Assembly (NCBI GenBank): GCA_022497145.1
Contig: MU385857.1
Span: 558,001 to 622,000 of the forward strand
Length of the DNA stretch: 64,000 nt
Direction of reading: 5' to 3'
DNA from: Rostrohypoxylon terebratum
Taxonomy: Eukaryota > Ascomycota > Sordariomycetes > Xylariales > Hypoxylaceae
Shown here one piece after another: positions 49,023 through 62,638 of the stretch. The notes below the pieces were generated by a model. The model saw nothing but the letters and a program-made list of their open reading frames with translations, was not told the DNA's origin and searched no databases. A program made the position numbers and the translations under genes. Numbering within the stretch: position 1 is the first letter of the stretch; the number at the start of each line of letters is the position of its first letter.

Positions 49023-52000
49023 TTATAGCACAATCGCGAGTTCAGGCCTGTCGATGCCCTCTTCGTTGAGATTTGGATAGTAGGGCACCATGGCGTCGGC
49101 GGCCTGCACGTACGCGTCGTTATAGAGTCGCCAGTAAGGTTGTCGGACCTTCCGGGCGGGGTGGAACAAGCCTGCCCAAACATAGTTCAGCACAAGACCG
49201 GGACCGACGGCCATGCGAATGGCCTCGATGGCTTCCACAATTCGGTCGATGACGTGTGGGCTGGTCTCAAATAAGTTAGGCCATAGAAGGTTAAGAAGAT
49301 GGACCATGGCATCTTCACATCCTAGACCAACCACACCTAGAGCAATGTGCTTGACCACGGATGCAGCTGTCTGTCGATGTACTTGGTCACGGTCAATCAG
49401 AGCGTCTTCGAGCAGCGGCGTAACTGCGTAGACATAATCCTTGGCCATTTCCCCAATGTATTCGAAGAGGAAGGATAAGGATTTAAGCACACCGTTCTGG
49501 ACGTTCAGCTCAGGCACCCGATACTCATTCATCAAAGCAGGAAGAACGGTGAAGGGAGCACACGTTTCAGCGACGATACCAATAGCGACAGCTGTACAGA
49601 CTCGAGACTGTCGTTCTTGGACTCGTAAGTTATTGAGTAAGGTTGCCAACACGTCCTGCGGTCCGATGGCTTTGGCGATGAAACCAAATGTGTTATTGGC
49701 TGCTCTTCGGATGCCCTTCTTGTGTGCCTTCAACATGTCTAGTAGCTCAAAGCAAATTCTCATCCACTCTCTCGCGTTCACACTCTCGGGTCCACGATCA
49801 GCAATTCGACCGACGAGATCGATTGTGTTCTCCTGCACCTTCTCATGTCGGTTTCGTAGGATAGGGGTAAGGCGTGGCAGTAGATCCTTGATAGGAGGTT
49901 GCATCTGGCTAATGCCAACCACTGTAACGATGCTTCGGAGTGCCGAGAGGATGGAACCTAAAACCTCAGGGTATTCTTCTCCTAGGTATTCGTATAAGAC
50001 AACACCTAGCTTACCCATAAGCGCATCTTCGCCACATTGCTTCATGACTATCGCGATTCTGCTGATAAGGTCTGCAGCTTGCTGACGAATCGTTGCCGAT
50101 TTGTTGTTGAGTCGCCATAAGATAGTAGACACTATTTGAGGCAAGTATGGCTTACAACGCGTGCCTAGGGCGTTGACCACCGTGCCGAAGCCGTTCAGCA
50201 TGATCACGTCTTCGACGCTTTGTTCCTGGAATGAATGAAGGATACCGTCAATAAGTCGTTCTTCCAACCTCTCACTGATGTCTGCAGCTCCCAGCCCAGC
50301 AACCACTTTCTCAACAGTCTCGACTGTCATCTTTCTGTATGCTTCGCTCTCGTCTTTCAAGTTGCCGACGATTCGCTCTAATATTTCGCTGACACCAACT
50401 TTTTGGCCAATGTCAACAGTTGTTTCGACCTGTGGCATTTACATTAGTAACGTTTCGGTAGCACTAAAATCATGGGATAAAACGTACCACTTGTCGATAG
50501 TTTCGTTTATCAAGAGCCATTCGTCGGACCCAGAAACTTTTGAAGAATTCGTCCAGAACATGCTCCTTAAGATAACCAGCCGTTACACCCTCAGTACCCG
50601 CGCACTGCGAAACCACCTTCAACACAACCTTCTTCATCTCCTCATCTGGCGATGAAAATTCTCGCAAGAGAATATCCATCACTTGTGCAGTGTAATAATT
50701 GGCATATTCTTCGTCCATGAGTGGGATGATATATCCAACGGCCTTAAGGAAACCCGCGAGGCCCTTGCCTCGCTGCTTACGGGCGCCAGTCCACAGAGGG
50801 TTTAGGATATCATCGAAGCTTTCGATACCGTAAGGGTTTGAGGCTTCAGCAAGAGCAGCAATGGCCAAACTGGTCACTGTTCGCACCTTTGTCTGTTCGT
50901 CGTTCAGGTTCGGCCCTATGCAGTCCACCAGTCCCTTGAGGTGAGGCAGCACAGCACATCCCATTAAAATGGGAATCTGTTGGACGATCTTAACACCGGT
51001 ATGACGAGCTTGCCACGACTTCTTGCTTCGGCACACAGCACGCAAGAATGGTAGGAGCGCAGGTATACCGAGTGCTGAGGCCACTACCGCGAAAGCTCTG
51101 GCCGTTGTGTTCCGCACGTACTCGTCGACATGATCAATATCCGGCCTCATCGTGCTAATCATCGTAGCAAGACCAGCGGCCTTACTGAGGTTGGATATAA
51201 TCTCTCGTCCTTCAACTCTGGCATAGTAATCTTGATCAATGAGAAGGGGTTCAATGACAACTAGAATCTTATGAACGTAAGGTCGAACAAGATCGTCTAG
51301 CTTCCAGAGAATACGGTCGATTACTTTGACGAGCAAGTGACGTTCTTGGTCTTCTAATGTCTTCTCCATCAGAAGAGGGAGAATCTGGTTGAAGAGAGGG
51401 CCAGCACCAAACTGTCTCGCATTGTCCGTGAGCTGACGAAGGGCAGTCTTTCGCATAGGAGGTGTACCGTTCTTGATCTTTAAGAGAAGCCTCATGATTT
51501 TCCGCTCTTTCAATTCATCGACACTCAAGCTGTTCTCGTCGGAGCCGTCTGCTAATTTGCCAAAATAGGCCATATCTTCTTGCTTGAAGAATTGAAGTTC
51601 TCCAACACCGGGAATTTCCTTAGGCATCTGACTTCCTCCTAGTCTCGTACTCTCTGGATCCTGCATCATGAAACCGCCGTAGTTCGGGGGCAGCGGCGTA
51701 GCCGCAACCCTGTGTAGGGGAGGACGTGTAGAGTATCCTTGTGGTGGTTCGAGAGTCTTGTAGCCCTGCTCCTCACCGGGAAGCAGTGCGTCTAACTCTT
51801 CGTCACCTAGCACGCCGGGAGGGCCGGGTAAGTCTGCCTTGACAGCACCAACTCCGACTGAGGATGCATGCATTGGCGTAACGAGACCACTATTTCCGAT
51901 CGGGGTTGCAGAAGGCGCTTGATCCCATCGTGATCTCTTCTTAGCTCCATCAGCAGCACCAGGAGCGGTAAGTGACGGAGCCTGGTCCCATCTAGACCTT

Positions 52001-52725
52001 TTCGACTTGGCTTCGGTTGGCTCGGCAGCGGGTTCGTCTACGGCGGTCGAGGCAACATCCCACCTTTTCTTGCGCTTCCGTCCGGAGGTTGCAGCGTCGG
52101 TAGATCCTGGCTCCGAGTTCTCCTTGTCCCCATCCTTGAGAGTTGCTTGATGATCACCGTCGACTTCCTTTCCCTCCCGTCTGGCTTGAATAGCGCGCTT
52201 TACGCGTTCTTCCTCTCTCTCTATCTCTCTGCGCTCCATAATATCTCGATATGTATCTCCCTCCTCGGCACCTCCCTGGCGATTGAAGGCATCGGCTCTT
52301 GTTGGTGTGAGGACGCGATCGAATCGGCGCTTGTGATAATCGGATTCGCGATCGATGATTCTTGTGCTGTTTTCGCCTCTGCCAGCAAAGGGGTCATCTT
52401 CTTCGACTCCGTTTCCGTGTGCAAATTCGTCGATCTGGGCACGTGTCGCCGTGTACTGGCCAACTAGACGACGTGAGCTGTCAACATCTTCCATCTCTTC
52501 ATCTTCGCCATCGCCGGCGGGGATAGAAGTGAGATATCCGGCATATTTGTCGCCTCCATCGCGATCGTAAAGATCTGTGTCGAAAGATTCGGTCAACTTG
52601 GCCTTAGTCGAGCTCTCGGATCGCTGGTTGTTGGGATCGCGACCGCGAGATCCTTTTTTGGCAGCAGCAGCAGCGTTCCGCTCAGCTTGAAGCTTTCTAA
52701 CAGCCTCGAAGTCAGCGTCCGCCAT
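49023..52725 (-). CDS. SF3B1: U2 snRNP splicing factor SF3B1 (Hsh155)
   Basis: Two exons, 52725-50488 and 50429-49023, joined by a 58-nt intron (GTACGT donor, CAG acceptor), encode 1214 residues. SF3B1 is the HEAT-repeat scaffold of the SF3b complex that clamps the branch-point/U2 duplex. The N-terminal third is disordered and has three Arg-Trp-Asp ligand motifs, KKRWD, SRWDQ and SRWDQ, with Trp at about 222, 246 and 267; such motifs bind UHM domains, like that in U2AF65 encoded at 20850-22751. From about 430 to the end the HEAT repeats follow the human protein closely (SLAIAALAEAS, NPYGIESFDD, ETSPHVIDRIVEAIEAI). The Lys in EQTKVRT (about 613) aligns, from memory, with human Lys700, a hotspot for splicing mutations, and is intact. 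The length is normal for fungi. Confidence 0.97.
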
Positions 52726-54108
52726 GTTGGATCATTTAACCAGATGCTATCTTGACCTTTCTTAGATGAAAGCAGGATTACGAAAGGCTGATGGTTGTTG
52801 ATTGACGGTTGACAGTTGGCGAAGCACAAGATTTCATGCGCTGACGAGGCTCTAAAGAGATTAGCTAGGTACTTAACAGCAGGCTTAAGTTTTAACAGAT
52901 AATAATAATCAAAGGGAAAGGCCTTTTTTTACTGAAGCTAGAGCCACCTGCAACCTGCACGTAGCCACTAGCGCGTTACTGATAACGGTGATAAGGGAGC
53001 ATGTGGCAAATGATAGATAAACCTACTGTGGCTGAGGGTGGCTTTCGTAAATTTTGTTATGACGATTAGGTAACTACGATTAGGTAGTAACTAATCTATT
53101 AGAGGTGTGCCGCATGAAAGCAGCATATATGCATATATATATCCTTGGTTTGAAAAACGATTAGTTTTTTTTTGGTCTAGGTATGTAAGGAGTTACGTGT
53201 TGTTCAGTTCCAATTGACATAACTTGTCAATAACTGCGTGATATTCAATGACTATTGCATTGTTCGAGGATAATCCATTGTCTACTAACTACATGGGCAG
53301 GTATAAAGAGCAGGACCAAGACAAGTCACAAAGGAGTAGAATCAAGTGATAGCAAGATCAAAATTATTTGTCAGTTAGGCAAAAAGCTATCTAACTCGAA
53401 AGGCAGTCAAGCCTGCGCCAGGGCCTGCGACGTTACAGCAGTGAGGGAACGTCTGTATATCGTATCGAAGGATCTGCAGCACAAGGTCACAAGCAGACGA
53501 AACAGCTTAGGAGTCATTCCGTAGATTAACTACCTAACTATCGCCAAACGGGCGTAGATGACTGTTCAACCTCGAGTTATCTCCAGCCGGTTCAACCCTT
53601 TTCAGATATCTGTCAAAGGTATGCCCTTCCTCTCAAACAGAATTTCCGCATCGAATATCTCGACCCTTTCTCGCAAGAAAATATCACCAGCTCGTCGTAC
53701 CTTCGAGCTGCGACGCCAACTCCATCAGCAATCGGGGGACGGGATTGCGAGGCGATCTGGAAATGTACAGGGGACGGCAATGAAGAATAACACAAAGGTT
53801 GTGGAAGAAACTAGGCATATAAACATTAAGTTGTTGGCGTTGTCGTAACTCGTGAGACGCCAAAGATTAGTAAAATCCTCAGCGGATGTTGGATTTTTTC
53901 ATCCTCCTCAACTTCTGTATTTTTTTTCGGTTTCGGCAAATCAAGTTGCTAGTCGGGTATCTTTAGTGCAATGTCGATTTCCTAACTCTCAGCGAGTGCT
54001 AGGTCTAATTCTGTGGTTTTTTTTCTAGGGCAACACTAGATGCCCTTTATCCATGTCAGACGCGGCTGCTAGGATTTGGTAGTATTAAGATCGTGCCGAT
54101 GTTGGTTT
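52726..54108. other. intergenic: SF3B1 promoter and RAX2 3' region
   Basis: 1.4 kb between the SF3B1 start and the RAX2 stop, both minus. Short frames at 53255-53524 and 53558-53848 show no family features. No structured element stands out. Confidence 0.5.
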
Positions 54109-57100
54109 TCACACGGTCGGGGCTCCAGGTCTTCCTTGGTTCAAGGAGTGGAGTAGTTCGTGAGGTGGTATTCGTTGCATCCCACTACCACGGTCGAACA
54201 TAGATGTCGGAGCTGGTACATAACCTTCCCTCTTCTTGCGATATCGGTCCAATGCAAGGCCAGCTAATACGATGAGTACCATAATACCCAAGGAGATAGC
54301 GAGCCCAATCAGAGCAACAAATACTTTCGGCATGCCGCTACCTGCAAAAATGGTTAGTCAAGCACCACCTCATTGTTTTTTGTGCATGAAATTAACTTAC
54401 TTGAAGAGGTGAAGAAATTGTCGTTTTGTACGAAAATTCGAGAGATCGATCCAGTCGTTCCGTCTGCGTTTGATGTAAGTGCGAAAGGCTGGAGTGTAGT
54501 GCCGTTGAAAATTGCACTTGATGCTGTTCCAAAGCCAGGTATTCCGATAGAGCCTGTAAGTAACAAGACTTGGTTGGAAGCGATAAGATCCGACGAATCA
54601 TGCGATCCGGTTATCGTGAACATCTGCAAGTTTCTAACCACGGTAGTCTGGTCCAGCGCAACAGCTGCGGTCTTCCAAGACGAGCCATCATACTTCATCA
54701 GATACGTCGAACCATTGGACCGAGTACCGGCAACCCAAACCTGGTTTCTGCCACTGTTTGCAGCAGTCAAAGCATTTACAGGGCCAGGGAGGTCTGACGC
54801 TCCTGAAAATGCAGACCAATGATTACCAGATGCATCATAGGAGGCTAGGTACGTCGCAGTATCATTAACGGTCAGATTGCCGCCTGCAAATAAGACGGAA
54901 CTGGACGACCACATCATCGAATTAACGTCACCTCCAAGCTCAAAGCCTGGTCTGTTCCATTGGCTACTTGAAGTGCTGAAGAGGCAGACGCTAGGGCAAG
55001 GGAGTGATCCGGCTCTATCAAAAGATCCACCGACATAAACATCTGAGCTGTCTGGCCTGACGTTGACGGAGGAGACGGTGACATTATCGCCAACTAGAGC
55101 CGGAGGTTGGTTGTTGAACGACTTTGACACGAGGTTGTATGAGATGAGGCCATTGACGTCAGATCCTTGGGCCGTGCCGTTGACCCGACCACCAGCATAG
55201 AGGTTGTCGCCTTGAACTGCAAGTGATAAGAAGACAGAGTCGATAGATATTTCAGTGCCCAAGCCCGTCACAGTGTTGGAGTTGGCTCCATCAATCAAAG
55301 CTAGGTTGTAGATGGCGGATCCATTAGATGCATTTGCAACGAAGTGGCCACCGAGGATTGTGATGTTCCTTCCGCCACTTTCGTAGAATGCACCAGCGAC
55401 AACACCAGCAATGGTGTTGGTGCTGTTGAGTAAACTTGCACGCTTAGAGATGCCACTTGTGGAGCTGTTGGAAACGCTAGCCGGAAGTTGGATGTTGATG
55501 GGGAACTTGCCAAATCCGTCCGAGAAGGTCGCGGCATCATTTGCTTGAAGGAGCTGAGAAGATATTGAACCGGCGTAGATGGTTTCATTATCCGACAAAG
55601 CCAGTGACGTCGATAGTACACCGCTAACAAGAGGCACTGTCGTGTTCAAGTTTTGTAACCAGTTGCTTTGCGATTTAACCCAAACAGCAAAACCATTTAC
55701 CTCAACAATCGTGTTATTACCAAATCCTAGTAGATGTGTAAAATCTCCCGTTAGAGTAAGAACATCTTCTGCTGTGCTGCTGCTCAAATTCAATGTCGTG
55801 GGTACAATGCTCGTCACGGTACCATCAACACCAGCTCCGAGTGCGGCCCATTGGTTAGCTGTGCTGTCGTAAACAGCAACATTGCCTAAACCTGATGTAG
55901 ACCCTTCTCTAGTATTGTTAAATCTACCGCCGACAAATAGTCGGTCTCCGTCCAGGTACATGGATAGGACTTCGCCATTGAGGCCACCATCAAGAGCTAT
56001 AGTCTGGCCGTTCTTGTCGATGGCAACGATATTTTGTACGTTGTCAGAAGTGAAATTGCCACCGACAAAGGTCCTGTCGCTGGAAGCGGCTAATGATGCT
56101 ACCGCAGAATTGTTCGAGAACGAGGAACCAAGCTTAACGAAAGCAGAACTAGAGAAGTTTGCTACATCAATGGTAGTACTGCTAGGGTCATATTCAAACA
56201 ACCCGTTCAGACCTCCAGTAGAATTGAGCAGCTCGAATCCAACTCTCTGAGCAACCATGACGAATTTATCACCAGGAATGGACTGTTCTTGACCAGGAAC
56301 GGGTGTGAGGGTAATGCTAGGTCGGAAGGAACTTGAGCTAGCATCGACTGATCCAATAAGAAGCTGGTCATATTTATCGTACTCGTTGGTCTGGTAAAGA
56401 ATCCGAGATTCCAATGTCCGATTAGCGCCACTAGCTGTCAGAGTCCCTGATACATTGACCTGGCCACGTGTCGAACAGGTGTTGTCTTGGAGGCAACCTG
56501 GTGTGTACAGCTTGATGATGTATTCTCCGGATTCCCTGATGTCAGGGTAGAATACGACTGACGCAGCGTCAGAAGCAACAGGTTTTGATAATTCAGCTGA
56601 CAGATACTCCGAGTTACTCTGCCCGGACGCGGTTGTGGTCCAGGGACCTGTAGCCGTGGCCGTTGAAGGGGTCGATGTATTGGCGCAGCTCGGTTCGTTG
56701 AAATCATTAATCGCAAATGCAAAGATATCATCCTGGAATAACTCTACACCGTTCAGGCCGCCTCCACTACCATACCACGCAGATACATCAATGCTGAAGG
56801 CGTTCATCCCGATACGGTTCACGAAGTGGAAGTCCTGATATTCGACCGAGGTATCATCGCTAAGAGGACACTCACTGGTGCATGTGAGATTCTGCTGGGT
56901 CGCCGGGTCGATATAGGTAAAATTCATGATGCCATTGATGGGTTGCGCAGTGAACCTCCATGTCTTCGTTCCACGGCCATCTTGGTGAGTATTATACAGT
57001 CGAAGCTTAGTAGGTTGGAAACCGAAGTTGAAGGTAGCCTTCCACGCTCCCGCCGTGTTGTCCGCCAATAGCCATGTGTTGCCAGAGCCGCTAGTCCCGT

Positions 57101-57875
57101 CGGTTTTACATACAATGTTCTTGGGGTCACTGAAGCCTGCCGTTGTTGTACCAGAAGTGGCTTGTATGGTCGCAGTAGAAAGATTGATAACTTGGCTATC
57201 GGGTGTTCTCGGTGTGCTCGTATTTCCTAGGCCAGTAAAACTACCGCCAAAGATGATATGACCACTGGGAGCCTTCGTAATCGAGTTCACAGGTCCATTA
57301 AAACCAGCAAATGGCAAGCTTGCCCAGCTGTTTGATGAATTCCATGTTATCGCATTAGTCGAATCGGCCGCCCGAAAACTACCTCCAACATAGACCTTGT
57401 CAGCCGCATCGTCGCAGAACAAGCTGTTAACTTGACCGGAAAGATTAGCTATAGGTGTAACCTTAGAGGTGTTAGGATCAAACGAAGCAATTCCTGGTGA
57501 CTGAACTCCGCCTAGACTGGTGAAATTACCACCTAGAATAACTTGTCCTTTGAATGAGCACATGGTTTGGATGGATGCGTCCGCTTCCAAGAGGCTAGTA
57601 AAAAGGCCATTCGGAAGGCGAGTGAGAATTTGCTGTGATCCGTTAGTGTTGAAGGGCTGCTCCGTTTGTCCTTCATATTGGTAGAGGGAAATGCCGCCAA
57701 AATCACCAGCTATTCCAACTCTTCCTAGTTGGCTTGTGTCGAGGCCCGCATCAGGTATTGAATTAAAAGTGAGAGCATGTGAGAGCGTTGAGAGGGAGGC
57801 GAGAGTAAGAAGCCATGACGACGGCATTAAGAGGTTGCTACGCGTAGCAAAGCTCTGGCGAAGTGATATCTTCAT
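54109..57875 (-). CDS. RAX2: cortical polarity marker RAX2
   Basis: Two exons, 57875-54401 and 54341-54109, with a 59-nt intron, encode 1235 residues. RAX2 is a single-pass membrane glycoprotein that marks division or branch sites for cell polarity, working with RAX1 and bud-site proteins in yeast. The start carries a signal peptide, ending near SHALTFNS. The ectodomain has repeated kelch-like strands of the form VYVGGSF, IIFGGSFTGLG, TFVGGNFTS, LFVGGRFNN and LYAGGRVNG, and many N-glycosylation sequons. The second exon encodes the transmembrane helix (VALIGLAISLGIMVLIVLAG) followed by a basic stop-transfer and a short cytosolic tail of about 40 residues. The first ATG adds 16 residues before MPSSWLLTLA; the second ATG at 57827 gives a more standard signal peptide, so either may be used. 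Confidence 0.92.
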
Positions 57876-60794
57876 GGTTAATCGTAACTAGGGACCGAGG
57901 CAAAATAATGCGCCTCGGTCTCGACTACGTCCAACTTTGAAGTACCACTAATGACAAATCGTCTTCAATTACGCCGCAAACGCTCTATATTCTGACGGAG
58001 TCCATAACCTCGAAGGAACAGTATATAGCGTGAATCGCAACGAATTTCGAGGGTCGATGAAAGCGAGACAGATTAGGCGGTGTCGCGACGTGTTTTTGTG
58101 TACCTAGTGCATATATCGGAACGACTCAGGTGAATCGAATAATTTCAGAATTGCGAAATATGCGTAGGGCAAAAAAAAAGAACAGAAAAAGCAGACTAAG
58201 CGAATGAATGAGTGGATGTCTCGAAACGGTGCGTATACGCGGTGTCAATTATTAGAAGAACAAAATAACAATCACAAATTGTGAATTGAGAATTGTTATT
58301 ATGTTGGTGATAGTAGATCGGGACGAGTTGCGTACAGTACCTGGTCTTCAAGAAGTTCCAAGATTTTGGGGAAATTGAATTTTAGTCGGATGTGCTAGTC
58401 GTGCTTAGTTTGTTAGTGTCGAGTTGGCAGGCGGAATGGGCTATGCTAATACCCAAGGTGCCTGCCCGAAGTGTGTTGTCACCTCGTGGGGGGATTGTTG
58501 GTACCTGTGCCGGTACGTTGTTAGCTCATTTAGATCATCTCATTTACTTTCAACCTTCCACTCAAGATTTCCGCCAATTAATACCCAAATCAGCTCCAGG
58601 GCGAGAAATAGCTAGATGATAAAAAAAAAGAACCCAAAAAAGACAGGGCTTGTTATTAAAACAATGATATCACATATGATATATAGATAACGACATTTCC
58701 TGAAGAATTAAAAGTCAAGCAAACAACATTACGTAGTATAACGCGAATATACTGCGTACTGCACGTACTTTTCGCTCGCTAACAGGATTATCCACGGGTG
58801 ACAATGACAGGGAGAAAGGGGTCACCACTTACGAAGTCTCAAGCGATACCCGCGCACAATGCGACAGTCAGCCGATTTGTATCGCACTAGGGGTAATTCG
58901 TGTTGCCAGCTGTGATACTTGTTTCCTACCAAGTAAGCTAGGTACTGGTATACAAGATCCCAACCTCCAACTACTATTAGATGGATATTCTTCGTTGTGT
59001 ACTGGCGATTTCTGTTTGATCAGGTACTTAGGTACTCAGCACGTAGGTGATTGATGTTGGCAGGACTAGCCCAATTTGCCAAACAAGCTGCGATTTGGCT
59101 GGTGAGTACCTAGGTGAGTAGTATTATCTGGAGAGTCGAGACTCTTTTTTTCCTCGGAAACGAGCGAAGTGGGAACGTCGAATTACCTAGTTCCCTTCGA
59201 TGAAATGAGCGGATGTGGACGATGGTGACGACACGATCGCACTTGGTGTTCCTTAATTGTCCCAGAACTTGAACTCGTTGCTGTCAGAGACGTGGCCCGC
59301 CGAATAATGCTGTCCTCAGATCAGGGGCCAAGCAACAAGTAATGATTGGATAAATTAGGGAGATCGAACGAGTGACTAGGTGAAAGTGAAAAGCGAGAGT
59401 GGGAAAGAAAAAGAAGAAATAAAAGAGAGAATAGCGCAACAAGGCTCAAGCAAATGTGTAAATTATCGGACGCCTCGAACACGGTCCTGACTATTCACCT
59501 AGTAGGCAATGGAAGGAAAGGAGTGACAATGATTTTTGGTGTTTTCTACATCTACGTTAAACGGTAAGAAGAGCAACCAGCGTTCCACAGGAAAACCGGG
59601 AGCGGAAGAGTGGGCAAAGGGCAGAATGGCAGAATGGTAGGTAAGTAGCGTAGAAAATGGTAGCTGGAGGAAGATGGAAGGGAGGCTTAGGAGCTTAGGA
59701 GGGTCTGCACCTGCAGTAGCGGCAAATTTCTTCTGGATTTCCCTCTGCAGAAAAGCACGCTCCATCTGTGCCCCCCGAGGTGGTTATTTGGGTTATTTGA
59801 TGTGGTCATAAGGGGCAGTAGCAAGGGGGGTTCCACGTACGTTTAGTGTGCTTACAGGGGTTCCAAGGTTCCAAGGTTGTTCCTGAAGGCCAAGACAATT
59901 CCTGGAAGCCGTAAATCTCATCGTCCAACTCTGTGACTGGTCCAGTCTCACCATCAAACTACAAACGGTCCGCAAAAGATAGGCCAGGTCCGGGAGTTAC
60001 CCGTGCAGTGGTTGGTTCTGCTTACAGGCTACACTATCACAAGATATTCGTATTTCTGAAATCTGACGTATTTTCGACCAATCCCGTATGATTAAACGAT
60101 TTCTTCAATTTGTAACCCGTCTAGGTATTCAATAGGCATTCACCCAAGTAACAAGAAGAAATACAAAGGCTACATATTCAAGACAACAGTATCATACAGT
60201 ATCATATTCAGTGACACAATATTCCCGTGATGAGATTTATATATGGTTAGTGTTTCATCTATACTCATCGTAATGAAAAAGGGTCGGGGGGCTTGGACTT
60301 GGACTTGGACTTGGAAGGGGAAACACCACCTCTGCGCCTCTAAGAAAACTCTAGGGCTACGTAATCATCTACATAGCAGAGTTCTCATCGGGCGACCCAC
60401 GATTGAGTATATCCACTTGGTCAATCTAGTGTATACTACACTATATTAAACAATTCCAAAAATCCCCAAAACATGGACACGGGAATCTACTAATCGCAAG
60501 AGGCTCTGGGGAACAAAAGCTTGACGATCCGCACATGGGTCAATAGGTTGGATTAATCAGTGCTCGCAATACATTTTCTGTTAAAAATAGACAAATATAA
60601 TATAGCTTAGCCTTATTTAATTTCCCAGATAATAAATGTGTGTATGTAAGCACGCGGCAACTTTGGGGCGTGGGAGCTAGTAATATCAGGTGTGTATCGT
60701 GGGATGAGTCGGAGCTAACTTGACATAGATACACCACGCACTATTCGCAAAGTCAAAGTAGCCTAGGTATAATTGGTTCGTGTTTCATCTCTCA
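57876..60794. other. intergenic: RAX2 upstream and LCL3 3' region
   Basis: 2.9 kb without a recognised gene. It should hold the RAX2 promoter (minus strand, left end) and the LCL3 3' UTR (right end). A short (GGACTT)-type tandem at about 60294-60312 is the only repeat noted. Confidence 0.5.
60294..60312. repeat. short hexamer repeat (TTGGAC)3
   Basis: Three tandem ttggac units plus a partial fourth. Minor simple repeat in the RAX2/LCL3 intergenic region. Confidence 0.7.
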
Positions 60795-61661
60795 TCATTT
60801 GGTGTTGTTGCTTTTTGAATCATCTGCGCTCATTCGGGTCTTGTAATCGCGAGGGCTTTCGAAGAACTCCGGCTCAGCACCCCAAATCCCTCGTTTCTTC
60901 TCCTTCGCCTTCCTCTCTGCGGCCTTATACTTCTCCTCAAGGCCACCATATTCGGCGCCGATCTTGGCTTCATAGACTGTAGCCAAACCTCTCTTCAGCA
61001 TTTCCAGACCAACATCCCGACGCAATAGAAACCGCCTTACGAAGACAGTGGCGACGATACGGTCATATTGGTCACGCTTATAGATCTTGGCTCGCACCTG
61101 CCGGCCAAGTATGTAACTGGATAACCAGGCTAGGGCGTCTGTCGCGCCTGGTTGAGCGGGTCGTCCAAAGTGAGCGTTTTCCGGTGCGTCAATTCCGGCA
61201 ATACGTATAGGGATCTGAGGATACTGATATCAACGACAAGAAAAATAATAATAATAACGTAAGAGATCTATCAATTTTGGGGGGATTCTTACGGTCATGT
61301 TTCTCAACTGGGTTTTCTTAGTGGGCACTCTTCGTAGCCAACCCCAACCAGCTAAACGACCGCCGGGCGTGTGGTACATGTGAAAGTTGTCTCCATCTCC
61401 AACGCTTGTAACTCGGCCGAACAGACTTCTCTTCCTGAAGAATGCCGGTTGTATGTAGGTAGCTCCAGGTATTCGGCGTAGGTAAGAACGGTAGAGCTGT
61501 AAGGACGCGAGGACGGTTGTTGTCACAAGCAAGGTAGGGACCCAATTTCTTGGATCTTTATAATGTTCCCAGTCTGTTCCATTTAGACTTTCGTCCCAAG
61601 CGACTGAATGCCTCGAAGACTCATCATCTTTCTTGGAGGCGGAAGTAAAAGGCCATACCAT
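60795..61661 (-). CDS. LCL3: membrane-anchored endonuclease LCL3 (SNase-like)
   Basis: Two exons, 61661-61293 and 61214-60795, encode 262 residues; the 78-nt intron has a GTAAGA donor and CAG acceptor. A transmembrane helix (about 40-60, WVPTLLVTTTVLASLQLY) precedes a staphylococcal-nuclease-like domain with GRVTSVGDGDNFHMYHTP, IPIRIAGIDAPENAHFGRPA, YKRDQYDRIVATVFVRR and KRGLATVYEA, including the Arg, Asp and Glu positions used for Ca2+ binding and catalysis in the fold. LCL3 is found at mitochondria or ER membranes in yeast; its substrate is unclear. A second CAG nine bases upstream of the chosen acceptor would add three residues in frame. It is divergent from the channel gene over 977 bp. 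Confidence 0.93.
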
Positions 61662-62638
61662 AATGGTTATGACTTGAGGAAGCCAGCGACCGTCCCCGAG
61701 AATTTGACGAAGGGAGTTGGTCGAATAGTTGAAGCCTTAATAGATCAAAGCTTATGATGCGCAATTGGCGGTGATAAAATCCCCGCGACTTTACCGAATA
61801 GAGCGGAAAATTATTAAGCCTTATCATCTCTTCATTTCCAAATGTCACGGTATCCATAATAGTACATATGTACATAGGTACTAATAGCACCAGATGAACA
61901 GGCTGACAGGTCCATGACGGTCCATTTATATTTAGCTTCGTCCAATCAAATCGATCAGCGAATGAAGCATGTGTTGAGCATGTTGTGTCGCAGTTGCAGA
62001 GTGGCAGAAACCTCAAGAAAGACCCATCGACGTCAATGTGCAGCTGCCGCCAACTTAGTCTGTATTATATCGATTAGGTTGTTGTATGGATAGGAAGGAG
62101 CTACCCATCAACCTAGTTCAAACGTGGGCGATAAACTCCTAGGATTGGAAAGGGATCTGAAAGTGAAACACAGTTAATTCAATATTGTCTTGCTCTAGCG
62201 ATTTTTGTTATCTCTGACGACAAGCTTTGAGAGTAAACATCTTTTTGTTTTATGATCAGCACGCATTCTCTAGCCAACAATATCTATCCACGCCACTGAG
62301 GCACTTTCAAGCTTCAATCCCCCTCGCGGCGACATCAACCACGTCACTGTAAAGCCACATCAATAGCCATCTACACAACCACTCGATCATCAGGAAATCC
62401 TTAAACTAACTTAGATTCTCGTCAAGTACAATTTCCACCACTTGCCCGAGTACATGCATATCACCCAGTACAACAATTGGTTGAATAGCTTGATATTGTT
62501 CCATCGCCGTACATGGGCTTCAACTACACTCTCATGGTTGTTATAATATATCTTGCAACCTGCCTAGGTTATGGGTTGGGTGTTGAACTGGGGTAGATAT
62601 CTTTTCGGGTGCGACCTTTCAGATTTCAGAGTTTCATA
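61662..62638. promoter_or_regulatory. divergent promoter region LCL3/channel gene
   Basis: 977 bp between two start codons. No coding signal. No paired motif recognised. Confidence 0.45.
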
